A stretch of DNA of 64,000 nt from contig NC_089320.1 of NCBI RefSeq assembly GCF_036669915.1, positions 7,410,440 through 7,474,439 on the forward strand, in the 5' to 3' direction. The notes under the pieces are model-generated. The model was not told the DNA's origin. It made no database searches and saw only the letters and a program-made list of their open reading frames with translations. Positions 36,001-48,109 of this stretch are shown in pieces. Within the stretch, counting starts at the first letter, position 1. The number at the start of each line of letters is the position of its first letter. Made by a program: the position numbers and the translations under genes. Source of the DNA: Pocillopora verrucosa. Taxonomy: Eukaryota; Cnidaria; Anthozoa; Scleractinia; Pocilloporidae.

Positions 36001-36339
36001 ATTTAATTCAACCACTGCTCAGAATTGATAGGAACAGCTTTACTGCGTTAAAACTCGTTAGTTTGGGACCAATTTTTAGATGAAAATATTGTATATACAA
36101 TTAACGCTATTGTTGAATTCTTAAGTGAGTGAGCTTGTTTTCATCAAGTGTGAATGTTTTAAGTGCTAATCTTTGGTGTGATACGTTGTAATGATTCTCG
36201 CGTCTGTGTTAAGTCAGTTACCTTACTTCAGATGTACTTGAAACAATAAATCTCACAAAAGCTGATAATAATTTATGGACCTATTTTCCAGATATTTCTC
36301 GAATACGATTTTAAGACGAGGAATTACATATAAAGTACC
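33039..36339. other. Intergenic region before gene A
   Basis: The first few hundred bases are the likely 3' UTR of the methyltransferase-like gene. No exon chain follows. A G-rich tract occurs at about 34452-34472. The stretch 35200-36330 precedes the 10-nt first coding exon of gene A and should hold its promoter and possibly an untranslated exon, with CGGAAGATATCG-like sequence around 35326-35350. No TATA box is clear. Confidence 0.4.
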
Positions 36340-39300
36340 ATGTCTGGTGGTGAGTGTGAAATTGATTATGGATTTTTCATGATATTAAATGTATTGCTAT
36401 ATAACTTTCTAGTTCATTTATTTATTTAATAAGTGTAATCTTTCTGTTTGTTCTCAGTAAAACTTTTCTCCGTTTAATTGTTTATCTCTGTCTTCCCCGA
36501 TCTATTTGTTTGGATGTAATTTACAGTACAGAGTTGTCAAAATGTTCTGAATGTACTTTATTTCTGTTTTAGAATCAGGCAGCACAAGCCCTCCTTCCTT
36601 GCGAGAAAGCTTCATGCGTCTTTTAGAGAGTCGCAAAGATTCTATGGACGTTCTTGGTGAAGAATTAGGAATAAATACAACACAATGCAAGGGAGTCCGT
36701 GAGGTTGTTGCCACTTTTGAAGGAGATGGCCAAGAACTTTCACTGGACAAATGGAGGTCCATATTTCAGAGCCTTGGATGTTTGGAAGTATTTGAAAATC
36801 TTTTGGCACAAGATTCATTGCATGTTGCAAAAAGTTTGGATAATTGTCCTCCAAACGATGTCAGTAACAAGGCTGAAGAGAGTCTTCCGAAGAAATCAGA
36901 AGAATCGAGACAACAGAATATCAATCCTGCTGATGGGCATTCAATTTCAACTCTTCCTGAAACTGGTGAGTTTTCTGGGATTATGTCCTGAAGTTGTTTA
37001 GTTAAAAGTAACGATACATGATAATTGACAGTTTTTGTAAAGCCATGCACATTCTTCATTTGCCATACGTAAAATGAAAAATTCTCATTTGAACCTACCG
37101 TTTGTTTGCTGCTTCCATTAGTAAGGCTGTATGGTTTGATTTTTCCATTAAGTTCCATGAAGTTTTTTTTACCCCAAACCATTTAAAAATCATTCTTAAA
37201 TGCAGAATTCTTTGAAAATTGTAGCTAGTTTGAGTTTTCCTTTCCTGAGGCTAGGGAAGTGGTTAAATAAAATGAGAGAACACCAGTTCTTTCCAAGAAG
37301 TCCAGTCAGTTAAAAAAGATCAGTCTCATAAAAACTGATACGATTTTCTCTTATACTTTCTGGTTTTCTTTTAGTAGATCTCTCAAGTTCCAGTATCATG
37401 TTGTGTTCATTCATGATTTTTAGCACCAAAATTGCTTGAATTCTATCAGTTGCCATTATGATATTGGCTCTTTAACTCCCAAGATCTCATTAGTAAATCT
37501 CCTTACTGTCTGCCATACAGTTCTTGATGTTAGTCTGGAGAATTTGTATTGGATCAACTTATAATCCCCTAACTGACAATGTCCTATATTTTTCTGCTTG
37601 ATACTGTATTATAATTGTAAGGAGAAATTCTGTCTTGGTAATTCATGGGAGTTAAAGAGAATTTTTTGTAGAGGAGGAATTTGGTTAATTAATAAAAAAT
37701 TTTTTCAAGTTTTCATCTTCTTAACACATCATACCTTCTCAGAAAATTATGTCAATACTGGGTTCACACTTTGGGCCCCCAGCCTATAATAATATTGCTG
37801 AACTCCTAACTTTCACAATAAGCAAGGAGGAACTTGGGGTGAAGGGGAAAGGCTTCTAAATCCTGTTTTTCTCCAGCTAGCCTCTACAGTCATGCTCATT
37901 TTGAGTAGTCAGGTATGGTTAAACTGATGGAAATAAACATATTCTTTGCCAATCTTTGGTAGTTGGGTGAGCCATTAGCCCTTGTTAGTGATAGCAAACT
38001 GTTTTCATTTCTGATCAGAAATTTCACAAGTTTTGCACTTTTTTGCTCCTAGCTTTGCTTTGGTTTTCAAGCAAGGACTTTTTCCTCCTTCAGCAAAAGT
38101 ACTTCCCTGAAGGCTCAGAGTAACATTAGTTACTTTCTGAGTTTAACATTTTAAGATAATTATTTGTTGCTTTGGGGGGAAGGTGTTGTTGTGTTAGATT
38201 CAGAATAGGAAATATGACAGAACTTAATGTATACAATACTTGGCAATATAAAGTGTTCTTACTGTTTTCCTTCTGTTCTGTTAGAATTGCCATCCAAGCC
38301 AGGAGATGATGTATTGGTCACTTGGAAGACAAGCACTGCCCCAGGTGTTTGCTCAGGAGTGAGTTTTTCACCTCCTCTGGAAGATAAACCAAGTACTGAC
38401 ATTTTGAAGAGCACTAGTAAGGAAGTCAAAGGTGATGGAGAAAAACATCTACATCCATTTGTTGTAGCTGCACGAGGTATGGTTACAGGGCATCAGTTCC
38501 GCCCAAACAATCCGAAAACTGTTCAAGCCAATGTTGTCTTTCGAGATGGGCAGAAGATCTTGGAAAACAGCAGTCTGTTATGCGGTGGGTTTTCACCACC
38601 ATTACCTGAGGCGAGTAGCTCAGCAACTGCAAGTCAACTTGATTGTAGTCTAAACTCTGATGGTAGAGGTACAAGACCTGGAATGGTTTCTCCTGATTTA
38701 GCAAATTTCCAGTCACCACTTGAAGAAAATCAGGGATTACAACCAAGCAACCATATGATTGATCAAGAAAATGCTGAGGACCATGATGGGCAAGATCTTC
38801 TGCAGGCCACTCCATCTGAAAAATGTGGCATAGATGAAACAGAAGACAGCAGTTCATCATCACAGAGTGACACAGAGGGTAGTTTGTCTTCAGGCGACTC
38901 AACCACACCATCACGCCCAGTTACTCCTGAAGCAGTAAACTCTCCTCAACTTGGTCAATTACATCCAAATAATGTAATAACTGGTGAAGCAATTGCTGTG
39001 AATCATGACAGGCTAGTTTTGCCTGGAAACAGGGGAATGCCTTATGACCCTCAATTTTTAGTAGCTTCCAATGCTATTAGATTACCAGCTGTACCTTCAA
39101 GGTCTGTAGTGCAGGATCATGTGGGCCAATACACATATGACCAAGACGAAGCAGAAGTGCAGAGTGACCCAAATGGGAGTTTGTCTTCAGATGACTCAAG
39201 GACACAATCAAGAACATTTTCTCCCCAAGCAGAAAATTCCCCACAACTTTACCAATTGCATTCAAACAACCTAATGACTGTTGAAGCAAATACAGGTGTG

Positions 39301-42300
39301 AATCATGGTGAACCAGGCTGGGAAATGCCAGTTGATTCTCAACAGTCATCAGCTGTGCATACAGGGTCTGCCATGCAGGATCCTGTAGGCCAAATGCACC
39401 AGGGTATGGCTTGGGATGTAACAGAACACAGGAACACAGATGAAGAGGAAAACAGCAGTTCATTGTCACAGTGTGACACAGATGCAAGTTTGTCTTCCCA
39501 TGACTCATCCGCAGGGGCACAACCAGTTGTGCCTCAAGCAGCAAATTCTCTATCACCACTGGTTACAGATCATCACTTAGATACAAACAACCCAGTGGCT
39601 GATCAAGCAGATGCCCTAGGTCAAGCATTTGGTAATCAACCATCAGAAAATGATGATGAAACTCAGTACAGGAATATTCAGCAGGTTTGTATTGTGATGC
39701 GAAGTAGCTAACTGAGTATTTTTTGTTTCTTTTTCTTTTGTTTCTTTCTTTTATTTTTTCATTTCTTTCTCTTTTTTTCTTTGTATCTTCACTATTATAT
39801 GTATGTCTTAAGAAATTTTTTGACATCTGTAGATAAGTCAGGATCTGAACTCTGTAACTAGAGCTTCTAACAGGTTGCATGTGGGTGGGACCACACAATT
39901 TTGCCAGATTGGCATTACTGGTATAGTGCAAATATAAATATCTAGAATCCTTTAAGACTGTTTTCAGGTTATTTAACAGTGGAGAAATCTCTACTTTACA
40001 AAAGCAGCTTGTTGGGAGGTTGTTAAGACAACAAGGGATCCTGTGGACTAGTCTTCTTATCATGCTATTCATTGAAAGTCATCAGCTTTGTTATTTGTGC
40101 TTTTAATTTACCTGCACAATCAATTTTTTTTTCTGCACGATCTACCATTCCATGTGGATGACTGTTTGATACAAGTTTGACTGTATCTCAAAAGTTCTTA
40201 ATTACAAGTACCTAATGTTTTATGTACCATGTTTCCTTTGACACACAGGTTTACCCTTTACAGTATGAAGACATTGCACACCTGATTCAGGTAAATTATC
40301 ATTTCTTACTTTATTACGCATACATATGAAGAACACTGTTAAGTTGGTAATATATTTATGTGTGATTGCTCTAGGTACTGAATGTTTCTAACAGTCCTGA
40401 TCAGTTTTAGCCAAGCAACCTTTTCTTACCTTCTCAATAGTCCATTTCACAGTTGCATGCTTGGTTGCTAAGCCTTTGAACAGGAGTGAGGCAAAGGGTG
40501 ACCTTGTTATGATACAGACCTTGCTACTTTTCAAATGTAAATTACCTTGTTATCATGCTTACTACAAGATACTGGTCTATATCACAATGTGGTCAACTTC
40601 AGCCTCACTCCAAATCAAAGGCTTCACAACTAAGTATACAACTGTAAAAGGGGCTATTGAAAATAATCTTCAAAACATGACTTTAGAACAAAAACCAACA
40701 AAATAGCTGCAACTTCCCGTTATCATCCCATGATTTGTGAATTATTTCATATATCTCAGGGGAATATTGGTAAAGTGAATATCTAATATTGAGCTTGATT
40801 GTAATTTTTTTTCACAGAAACTACGGAAGAATTCTACAAAACTTGAGGCATGCAAGCAAGACCTACAGGTACAGTTGTTAAAACCAGCCATAGTGTTCAA
40901 GTTTTAGAATAACATTTATATTTTTTGTGGAAAATACACCCCCACTGGAGCACTTCAAGCTGAGATAGTTTTGCTTGTCATAGAAATTCATGAGAAATTT
41001 TTGGCAACTTGATCAGTTTGTAGCCTTAGTTACCAGTTTGGCAGCCAGTGCTTGGTGTTCTGGTAGTAAGTTGTTAAATATGTTATGTATGACTTAGTTT
41101 TAATAGTGAAAAGTCAAAGTTGTATAAACAATGAACATTTAGAATTAATAATCAAAAGTACTTCCCATGCTCTGCTGTTCCCTTGTCCTTGGTTGCCAGA
41201 ATATGGGGACTTCAATGGGCCATTTTACAGTTGTGTACTTAGTTGCCAAGCCTTTGATTTCAAGTGAGGCTGAAGGTGACCTTGTTGTGATAGAGATCAG
41301 TATCTAGTTAGCATGATTACAAAGTACAAAGTAATTTGCATTTGAAAGCAAGGTTTATAATAATAAGGTCAACCTTAGCCTCAATCCCGTTCAAAGGCTT
41401 GGTAACCAAGCACACAACTGTAAACTATTGTGGCATGAGTCACCAGACTTGACTCAGGGTTAAGAGTTCCAGGTGCCTCTCATTGCCCTGAGGCCAGCTC
41501 ATTGTGATATGTTCTTCAGGGGAACTCTGTACTTTTATATTATGTTATTCCCGGCAGGAAGGGGAAAATGAATGCCTTTTTATATATACTGTTAGTCAAT
41601 TCATGTTGTAGAAACTGGGTCAAACTGAGGTTGTTCTGGCCACTTAAGGTCAGACATACTTTAAGATAAGGCTTTTCAACTGCATATTGTAGCTATTCCA
41701 TCTTGATTCTGAGCTTTCAGAAATTTGTCATTAATTCTTTTCATCTTCTTAACTTTCCTCTTCAGTTTGTTTATTTTCATTTGCTATATGGTTTTTAACT
41801 GTTCAAGTAGACTGCTCTTACTACACAAATGTTTCCCTTTTGTTTGATAAAAATTATCTGTATACAATATGAAGTGTGGTCCTTTTTGTATACTTAGATA
41901 AATTTATTGGAAGATGAGTTAATACAAATGTAGGGTTGAAGGTCCAGAGCTCCTGTGATTGAACATTTTAGACCTATAACAATATTTTTTGTTTAATTTT
42001 AGCATAGTAGACAGCAGTGTGCTCAGCTTCAGGAAACCATTGATGAGGTACAGTTTGACAAAGTGCTGTTGTAAAAAATTTTCATTACATATGTAGTTAT
42101 ATTAACTGATAGACAAGCGAGTAAGACCATATGCTTTTTGACAACTGAATTTATTAACCAAATATGGTCATACAAAAAAATGTGATGCAAGCATTTCAAA
42201 TTTGTCAATATTGTAATCAGAAGATATTTTATATAGGTGCATATTGCATGTATGTGCAAAGAGGTGAACAGAATTGAAAAAAAGCCTGCCTTTGAGACAA

Positions 42301-45300
42301 ACAAAATCGGGTAATTTAGATATTATTTATAGTGAATTTGCTAGGTGCTGTTTCTGCAATAGTTATAATTATGATATATTGAAATGAAAGTGTTTTCCTG
42401 AAAAAAAATTATCCTTTTTTCCATGTTGGGAAACTAAGCTAGGGCAGTACCAAGCTGAAGTCAGGGCAGGAAAATAAAATTTTGATTAAATGTGACACAT
42501 TGGTTGCTTATTTTATTGTCTATTTTACATATTCAGTGATTAGGTCTAGAGTTGATGGTGTATGAGAAACATTCTCTCTTCATACAACACTATTATTTTG
42601 TGCTCCACAGTTTTCTTTTGAGATAAAATCTGAGTGCTGAGCTTGGAGTCCAGAAGCCAGTAGTTATCCTGTACCTTTTTTTTTAATTTTTGATTTGTAT
42701 TACTTGTTTCTTGATTTTAAAGTTGAAAAGATTTTTGGATGACAGCAACTATCTGCAACAAGAAAATCAGCGTCTAATAAGGATGACTGAAGAGGTTTGT
42801 ACTCTGTAGTGGTGATTTCTGTCCCCCTTGCTGCCAGATTGTATTTATTGATGAAAATGGAGTATTGCTGATCAATTTATGATGTTGTGTCCAATGTAGC
42901 CATTCACAGGATATTTTTTGAATTGGTCTACATTGTTTGGTTACTATCAAACTGAATCTTAAACTTTTTAGATGTGTGAACTGAAAGATCAGAAGATTCA
43001 GCAACTCAGTGAGGTAAGTGTAACATCACCCCCTTTTTATTATTAATTATCTCTGGCCGTCATGAAGTTAAAGTTTATCCAGTGATGAGTGAATACACAT
43101 ACCCACAATTAAGGTAGATGTCTATGCTCCTCATTTGCACAATATGCTTTCTTGTTTTTAGCTGTGTGAACAGAAAGACCAGGATGTTGAAACACTCTCA
43201 GCGGTAAGTTTTCCAAATAATTTGGATAATTTAGATACAAGTAGAGTGTCTCTTCAATGATGATGATAGATACAAATATTGCAGGAGAATTTTTTCCGGT
43301 CATTACTATAGTGAACAGTATTTTGCAATTATTAGGAAGTTTCTCACATTGTGAATGGGGTGACACATCATCAGCAAACTGGGCTAAACTTCCTCTTAAC
43401 ATCACCCTGCTGTAAGTGTTGCCTCAAATCACTCGTCATGCAATTTGTTCCTCAGTGCCCCCACTTGTAAATCCTTAACCCTTTAGCTCCCAAGATCTGA
43501 TTGTTAATTCTCCTCTCCAGCTACTACTTGTTTCATGTGAATTAGTTATGAGAATTTGGTGTTAGATCAAGATATCAAATTCCACCTGATAAGCTTGAGT
43601 ATTCCCATTACCTATTTGCTGGATAATCTATGGATATTATGGGGAGAAGTTAATTATTTTTCGGAGTCAAATAGTTAATTACCCAGTTAGGGGACAGAAC
43701 GTGAAAATGTTAATAGGCATTTGAAAAATTTTGCAGGTAAGTTACTTTGAAAAGTAAATTCCCATTAGAGTTGTGGGTTGTATTGTTACATGGCTTGTAC
43801 TAATTTATCACTCAAATATTTAGAGCTTGCCTGTCATTTACACCTACCAGTACATGTAATTTGAATTTGACTTTGTCTTTTTTTTTTCTATAAGCAAAAT
43901 GAAAGTCTTAGAGGGGAGTATATTCAGGTAAGGACTGTAATTTGAGATTTTGATGTAGTTATTACAAATCTAGGGCGTGGCTCTTGAAAGGAGTTTTGGC
44001 CTTCTTACAGTCCCCTTTTTTTTGAAGTCGTATGCGGAGATGTAATGACTGATGTTTATATTTTTACTTAAGGTGGTTCATGAATTGGACCGGAGAAATA
44101 ACAGTTTTCAGCAGCAAATGGAGAGTATAATGAGGGAACGTCAAGAACTTTCTGAAGTATGTAATTGTGCTGATTTATCTAGCCATTTGTTGAAATGTCA
44201 GGATTTTAATTGTTTGATGTGCAATTTGCATTAAGTTGCAGATTTAATAAATCTTTATGTACTAAAGGCAAATAGACGTTGTCTGGTTATTTCTTAAGGA
44301 TCGACACACCTACTTGTTGAACATAATTAACAGAGATAGAGGCATGAATGAATTGTATACATAGGCTACATAGCAGCTACATGTAGAAATACGACAAGGG
44401 GTAGCAGAGGGGATCAGCTCTTCATGCTGTTTGATGGCTTTTAATGTAAAGAAGATTAGAACAATGGACTGGTTTTAAGCAAAGAAACATTTTAATGCCA
44501 GTTGAATTACAGTTACCAGTGCATGGTAGATACATAATTATATAGTGCTAGTGTTTCTTGTGCGGTGCATTTGATAGCACTGCCCAGTTAGGTTTTTTTT
44601 AAACTAGAATAATCAATGTAGATTATTATTTGCTGGTAGACCCAATGCAACAGAACGTGTTTTATTTCAGCAACTGCGACATTCCTTCCAGGTGGTTGCA
44701 CAGTCACAACGTGAACTTTACGCGGAACGTGAGAGTTTGTGGCTTGACAATGACAGGTTGTTAGATCAGAGGATGACAGATGAAGTGAAAATACTGCAAC
44801 AGGAACTTGACGGAGAAAAACGTAAAAGGATAGAAGCCGAGAAGCGCAGCAGATGTCTGTTTGAGGTGAGATGAGTTTTGGGCAATAAATACTCACAAAC
44901 GGTTGTGGTGGTCATCATATATGGAGTTTCAGTTAATGGTCACATAATTGATTATAAATACTGTAGAGTCAATTCAATTGTTGATCGTGACGTTCCAGCT
45001 GCTATACTTCTAGTCTTCGTCCAGCAATAAGGTGGAAAGTTACACACCATTCAGTCATGGTGCTGGTCAGCGGTTTTTGTGTGTTTTGTTTTATGCGCTT
45101 TCTTTGTTGTATTTTGATCCTCATTACTCCGTACATTTCTTGCAGTAAAAATGCTGTGAAAAGTCCTTAAATCCTATTATATTTCCTATTATCATTGATA
45201 TATTCCTATCAGGAAAATTGCCAGCTGAAAGCAATGGTGAAAGAATTGATGTCAAGGCCAGCCGAACTTGCAGAGGTTTCTTGTAATGCCCTATCTCCTG

Positions 45301-45500
45301 ATACAGTGCAGGAGAATCTTGTATCAAGCAGCAATGTAAGTTTTAAGTCTGAGCTTTTCGTTAACATAGAATAGCACTCGCTGTTACGAAATGTTAATTC
45401 TTCACTTTTTCTTGTGTTTAAGGACTCGACTGTTGGAGAAGCTGATGAGGAGAGTGATGAAGACGAAGAAGTTTTCGAGGATGCCCTGGATCATTTTTGA
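36340..45500 (+). CDS. Gene A: Ser/Pro-rich coiled-coil protein, 14 coding exons
   Basis: Exons: 36340-36349, 36573-36965, 38285-39684, 40249-40290, 40818-40868, 42003-42047, 42723-42794, 42972-43013, 43162-43203, 43895-43927, 44073-44156, 44671-44865, 45213-45335, 45423-45500. All have AG/GT borders; the two junctions around exon 2 are phase 1 and the rest phase 0, giving 2,610 nt (869 aa). Residues about 10-70 form a compact helical domain (ESFMRLLESRKDSMDVLGEE, LSLDKWRSIFQSL). About 130-600 is disordered and carries repeated blocks of SLSSxDS followed by PVTPEA or similar, potential proline-directed kinase sites. About 602-845 is coiled coil built from short exons of 11-65 codons, several 14 codons (two heptads). 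The tail is acidic (EADEESDEDEEVFEDAL). I recognise no named orthologue. Gene B downstream is its paralogue: same 10-nt first exon, same phases, alignable N-domain and coil. The role is unknown; a cytosolic scaffold is a guess. Confidence 0.85.
37468..37658. mobile_element. MITE-like repeat (family P-related) in gene A intron 2
   Basis: CTTTAACTCCCAAGATCTCAT at the left and CATGGGAGTTAAAGAG at the right form terminal inverted repeats like those of family P. The interior (GTAAGGAGAAATTCTGTC) is shared with the fragment at 7025-7136. Confidence 0.6.
39718..39785. repeat. Pyrimidine-rich tract
   Basis: A T/C-only stretch (TTTTTGTTTCTTTTTCTTTT and onward) just after the donor of the large exon of gene A. 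It is low complexity. Confidence 0.8.
40440..40654. mobile_element. Foldback MITE (family F, copy 2) in gene A intron 4
   Basis: The left end GTCCATTTCACAGTTGCATGC and right end ACAACTGTAAAAGGGGC are inverted, with the same internal words as copy 1 (AAGCCTTTGAACAGGAGTGAG, AAATCAAAGGCTTCACAAC). TA flanks both ends. Confidence 0.75.
41218..41432. mobile_element. Foldback MITE (family F, copy 3) in gene A intron 5
   Basis: GGCCATTTTACAGTTGTGTAC at the left, and GGCTTGGTAACCAAGCACAC with ACTGTAAACTATTG at the right. It is very close in sequence to copy 1. Together with copy 2 it brackets the 51-bp exon at 40818-40868. Confidence 0.75.
43475..43678. mobile_element. TTAA-type MITE (family P, copy 3) in gene A intron 9
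   Basis: TTAA-CCCTTTAGCTCCCAAGATCT at the left, AATTTGGTGTTAGATCAAGA and GAGTATTCCCATTACCT inside, eroded right end GGAGTCAAATAG-TTAA. Orientation is opposite to copy 1. Confidence 0.7.
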
Positions 45501-48030
45501 AGGGTGCAGATCTGGAGAGAAAGTTTTAAGACCCTCGCTCCTTCTAAGACAGTTTGATGTCAAAATTTTATTATGTATATATACATTAGCTGTATTTTAA
45601 ATTGTATTTGAAATCAGATGACATAGCTTCTCCCATTTGTGACGTCATGTGCTGTAAAAAGTTGCCAAAGGTAGCAGAGTATTAGCGGAATTATTACGAG
45701 CAACTTCTTGTAAATACGCGCGCTTTTTAAAATTATCTTGCGAATATTTTTAACCTTTCCTCTCCAGAAGTGATTAACATGTTACTTCTCCTTATACTAT
45801 TCATACTTTATCCATCAAATAGGTAATGAGAATACTCAAACTTATCAGGTAGAAATTGTTATCTTGATCTAACACCAAATTCTCGTAACCAATTTACAAG
45901 GAAATGTATAGCAGCTACAGAGGGAAGAATTAACTATCAGATCTTGGGAGTTGAAGGGTTAAACTCGCTGTCAAAAGATGGTGGATGTCTATTTTAGGTG
46001 TTATGTCGAATAATTGGTAGTCAACGATTACTTTTTCTTATGAAACAGTTGGCCTTCTTGTATGTAAAGCTATGACGAAGGAAAAAAGATATTAGTTTAT
46101 ACGCGCTTTAGGGTGCAAAGAAAATGTCTTCATTTGTGTTTTACGAAAGGTCTAAAAAGGATTTGTAAAATGTATTTCTTGTAGCAATCCCTCGGTCGCT
46201 ATCATTTTCGATTGGAATATGTACATATATTGTTCATGATGATTTATACTTCCCACTAGATTGTATATTATTTATATTAGTATTTATATGCCGAGGTTTT
46301 TTATATGACTGTACCTTTCAGAAGAGAGAGTCTTTCGAAACACTTTTGTAGACTTTCGTAAAAAATATTCAATGAATTCAATTGCTCGTGATGAGTTCAC
46401 GACGAAACTCTCAAAGAGTGGACGATTTACATTAGATTCAAAATTTTATCGAAAACCTGAGATTTTCAGTGTATGGTTTAGACTTATCCTGGCCATGAAA
46501 CAGAGGTGGTTAGACGGAAAAAATTCTTAAATATCGAATATTGAAATTTATTTCAACTAGTTTATTGGTAGTGAAAAAATAATGAAATAAGTTACAATTA
46601 TTTACTTTTTATTCACCAATAATGGTTAAAATATTGAGTGTTATTAATTAATTCTATATTTTAATGAGAGGAACAATTAATGATGTTTGCAAGTATTTTT
46701 TTAAAGTAATATATTTAAAATATGCAGTCGTGTGTTCGTAGAACAAATAGGTTGTCAATATTTTAGTCAATAAATGAATGTTATCAAGAAGAAATCGCTT
46801 ACAAGAATTGTCTTGATGTCTGGTTGACCGGCATTGGAAAAGCCACGAACTGCTGAGGGCCTCGTAGTAAGGTCTTTCTGAAAACATTGAGAATCGATGA
46901 ACAGTCCCTAAACATCGATTCTTATTTTTTTCATTGTGCCATAACACTCCCTTCGATAAATGTATTCAAGGAAAAATTGTTAAATCGCCTTATTTTACGG
47001 GACAAATTATTTAAAAAACTGTGCGGATATTACCCAATTAAATATGCGAATATTTGTGTTTCTCAATTTCGGTGGTCATCGGGAACGTTAAAACTTATTT
47101 GATAACAAGACTTTTTCCTGGTTCTATGCCACTCTTCTTTAAAAATTTATGATAATCGTTCGACAATTGTTTTGGCAAATTCTTCAAATCGTCCAACTTT
47201 GACAGTCACTATTACAGTCCATCAAATTAGAGGCAGCTTAAGGTGCTCAAAACGTTACCTGGCACGTTTCATTTGATTTCTAAATGATACTTCCTTTGAT
47301 AACTTCCACTACTTCACTTTCCACCTTAGGAGTCTCGGCTCTGGGTGTTAAATTCTCTTCCGCCAATAAATCTATTCTTACGACACGTTTGAGGTTCTAC
47401 ATGAGGTTAACCGTTTGCATAAAACAGCAAAAAAAGAAAAAAATAGCTGTCAGGCGTAACAATTGGCCAATTTCAACTGTTAGACGTAAAAAAAGGCAAC
47501 CGTAAACATTTTTCTTTTAATCGCAACGGAAATAAATTAACCGATAGTCGTAAAATGGCCATGATTTTAACCGTTGGCCGTGAGAGCCAAATAACACTTT
47601 TTAAAAAAACTACACGAAGGGTTGCAAACAAACTTTGCTACACCTATTTAAGCCAAGCAATAGCAACGTTAACTGAACTGAACTAAACCAAACTACGGGA
47701 ATTGAATTGACCACACCTAATGTACAGACTACAGTGGCTATACATTTTACCTAATTTTCCTCTTAGATTGTCTAGAGCGTGGTCCATATTCGTGACGGTT
47801 ATCATGGATACAAAAGCCCACACTGCCAGTGCTGCGCCTCCTTCTTTCTGTCAGTTTGATTCATTCTGGTGGCCAAGTTATTTAAAGTAATTTTAGAGCG
47901 TTGACAACTCTTAATGGTTTGAAATTTCTCTTATTTTAAGTGGTTTTAGCAGCTGGTACTGTTGAAGATTTGTATGCAAAATTGTTACCTGTGATGATTA
48001 TATGTTTGCTACTTCAATTATGATTGTTTT
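45501..48030. other. Intergenic region downstream of gene A
   Basis: It starts with the 3' UTR of gene A. A family-P MITE lies at 45752-45962. Around 47405-47590 there are about four diverged copies of a 'TTAACCGTTAGCCGTAAAATGG'-like word, a degenerate tandem repeat. No intact gene is visible. Confidence 0.45.
45752..45962. mobile_element. TTAA-type MITE (family P, copy 4)
   Basis: Left end TTTAACCTTTCCTCTCCAGAA (eroded), interior GGTAATGAGAATACTCAAAC and ATCTTGATCTAACACCAAATT, right end TTGGGAGTTGAAGGG-TTAA. It lies about 250 bp after the gene A stop codon, so it may fall in the 3' UTR. Confidence 0.7.
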
Positions 48031-48038
48031 CTGTTCAG

Positions 48039-48101
48039 AAATCAGGACAGCAATATCCTTTGCAGGATATAAATGATCGTTTACGGAAAGGAAATGGAGA
48101 G
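48039..48101 (+). pseudogene. Relic exon of the gene A/B family
   Basis: A 63-nt block with TTCTGTTCAG before and GTATGT after has an open phase-0 frame: KSGQQYPLQDINDRLRKGNGE. It resembles the junction of gene A exons 4 and 5 (QQ-VYPLQYEDIAHLIQ-KLRK). No other exons of a full third paralogue are evident, though an acceptor-like TTTCAG at 49436 opens a short frame (DAIEVEAVKLSKPF) that might be a second relic. Confidence 0.4.
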
Positions 48102-48109
48102 GTATGTTG

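Noticed and set aside
38483..39559. Minus-strand ORFs opposite the large exon of gene A
   Set aside because: They are shadows of a long low-complexity coding exon. The plus-strand frame has flanking splice sites in phase and a matching paralogue.
40461..40706. 81-codon plus-strand ORF in gene A intron 4
   Set aside because: It is contained in a foldback MITE copy.
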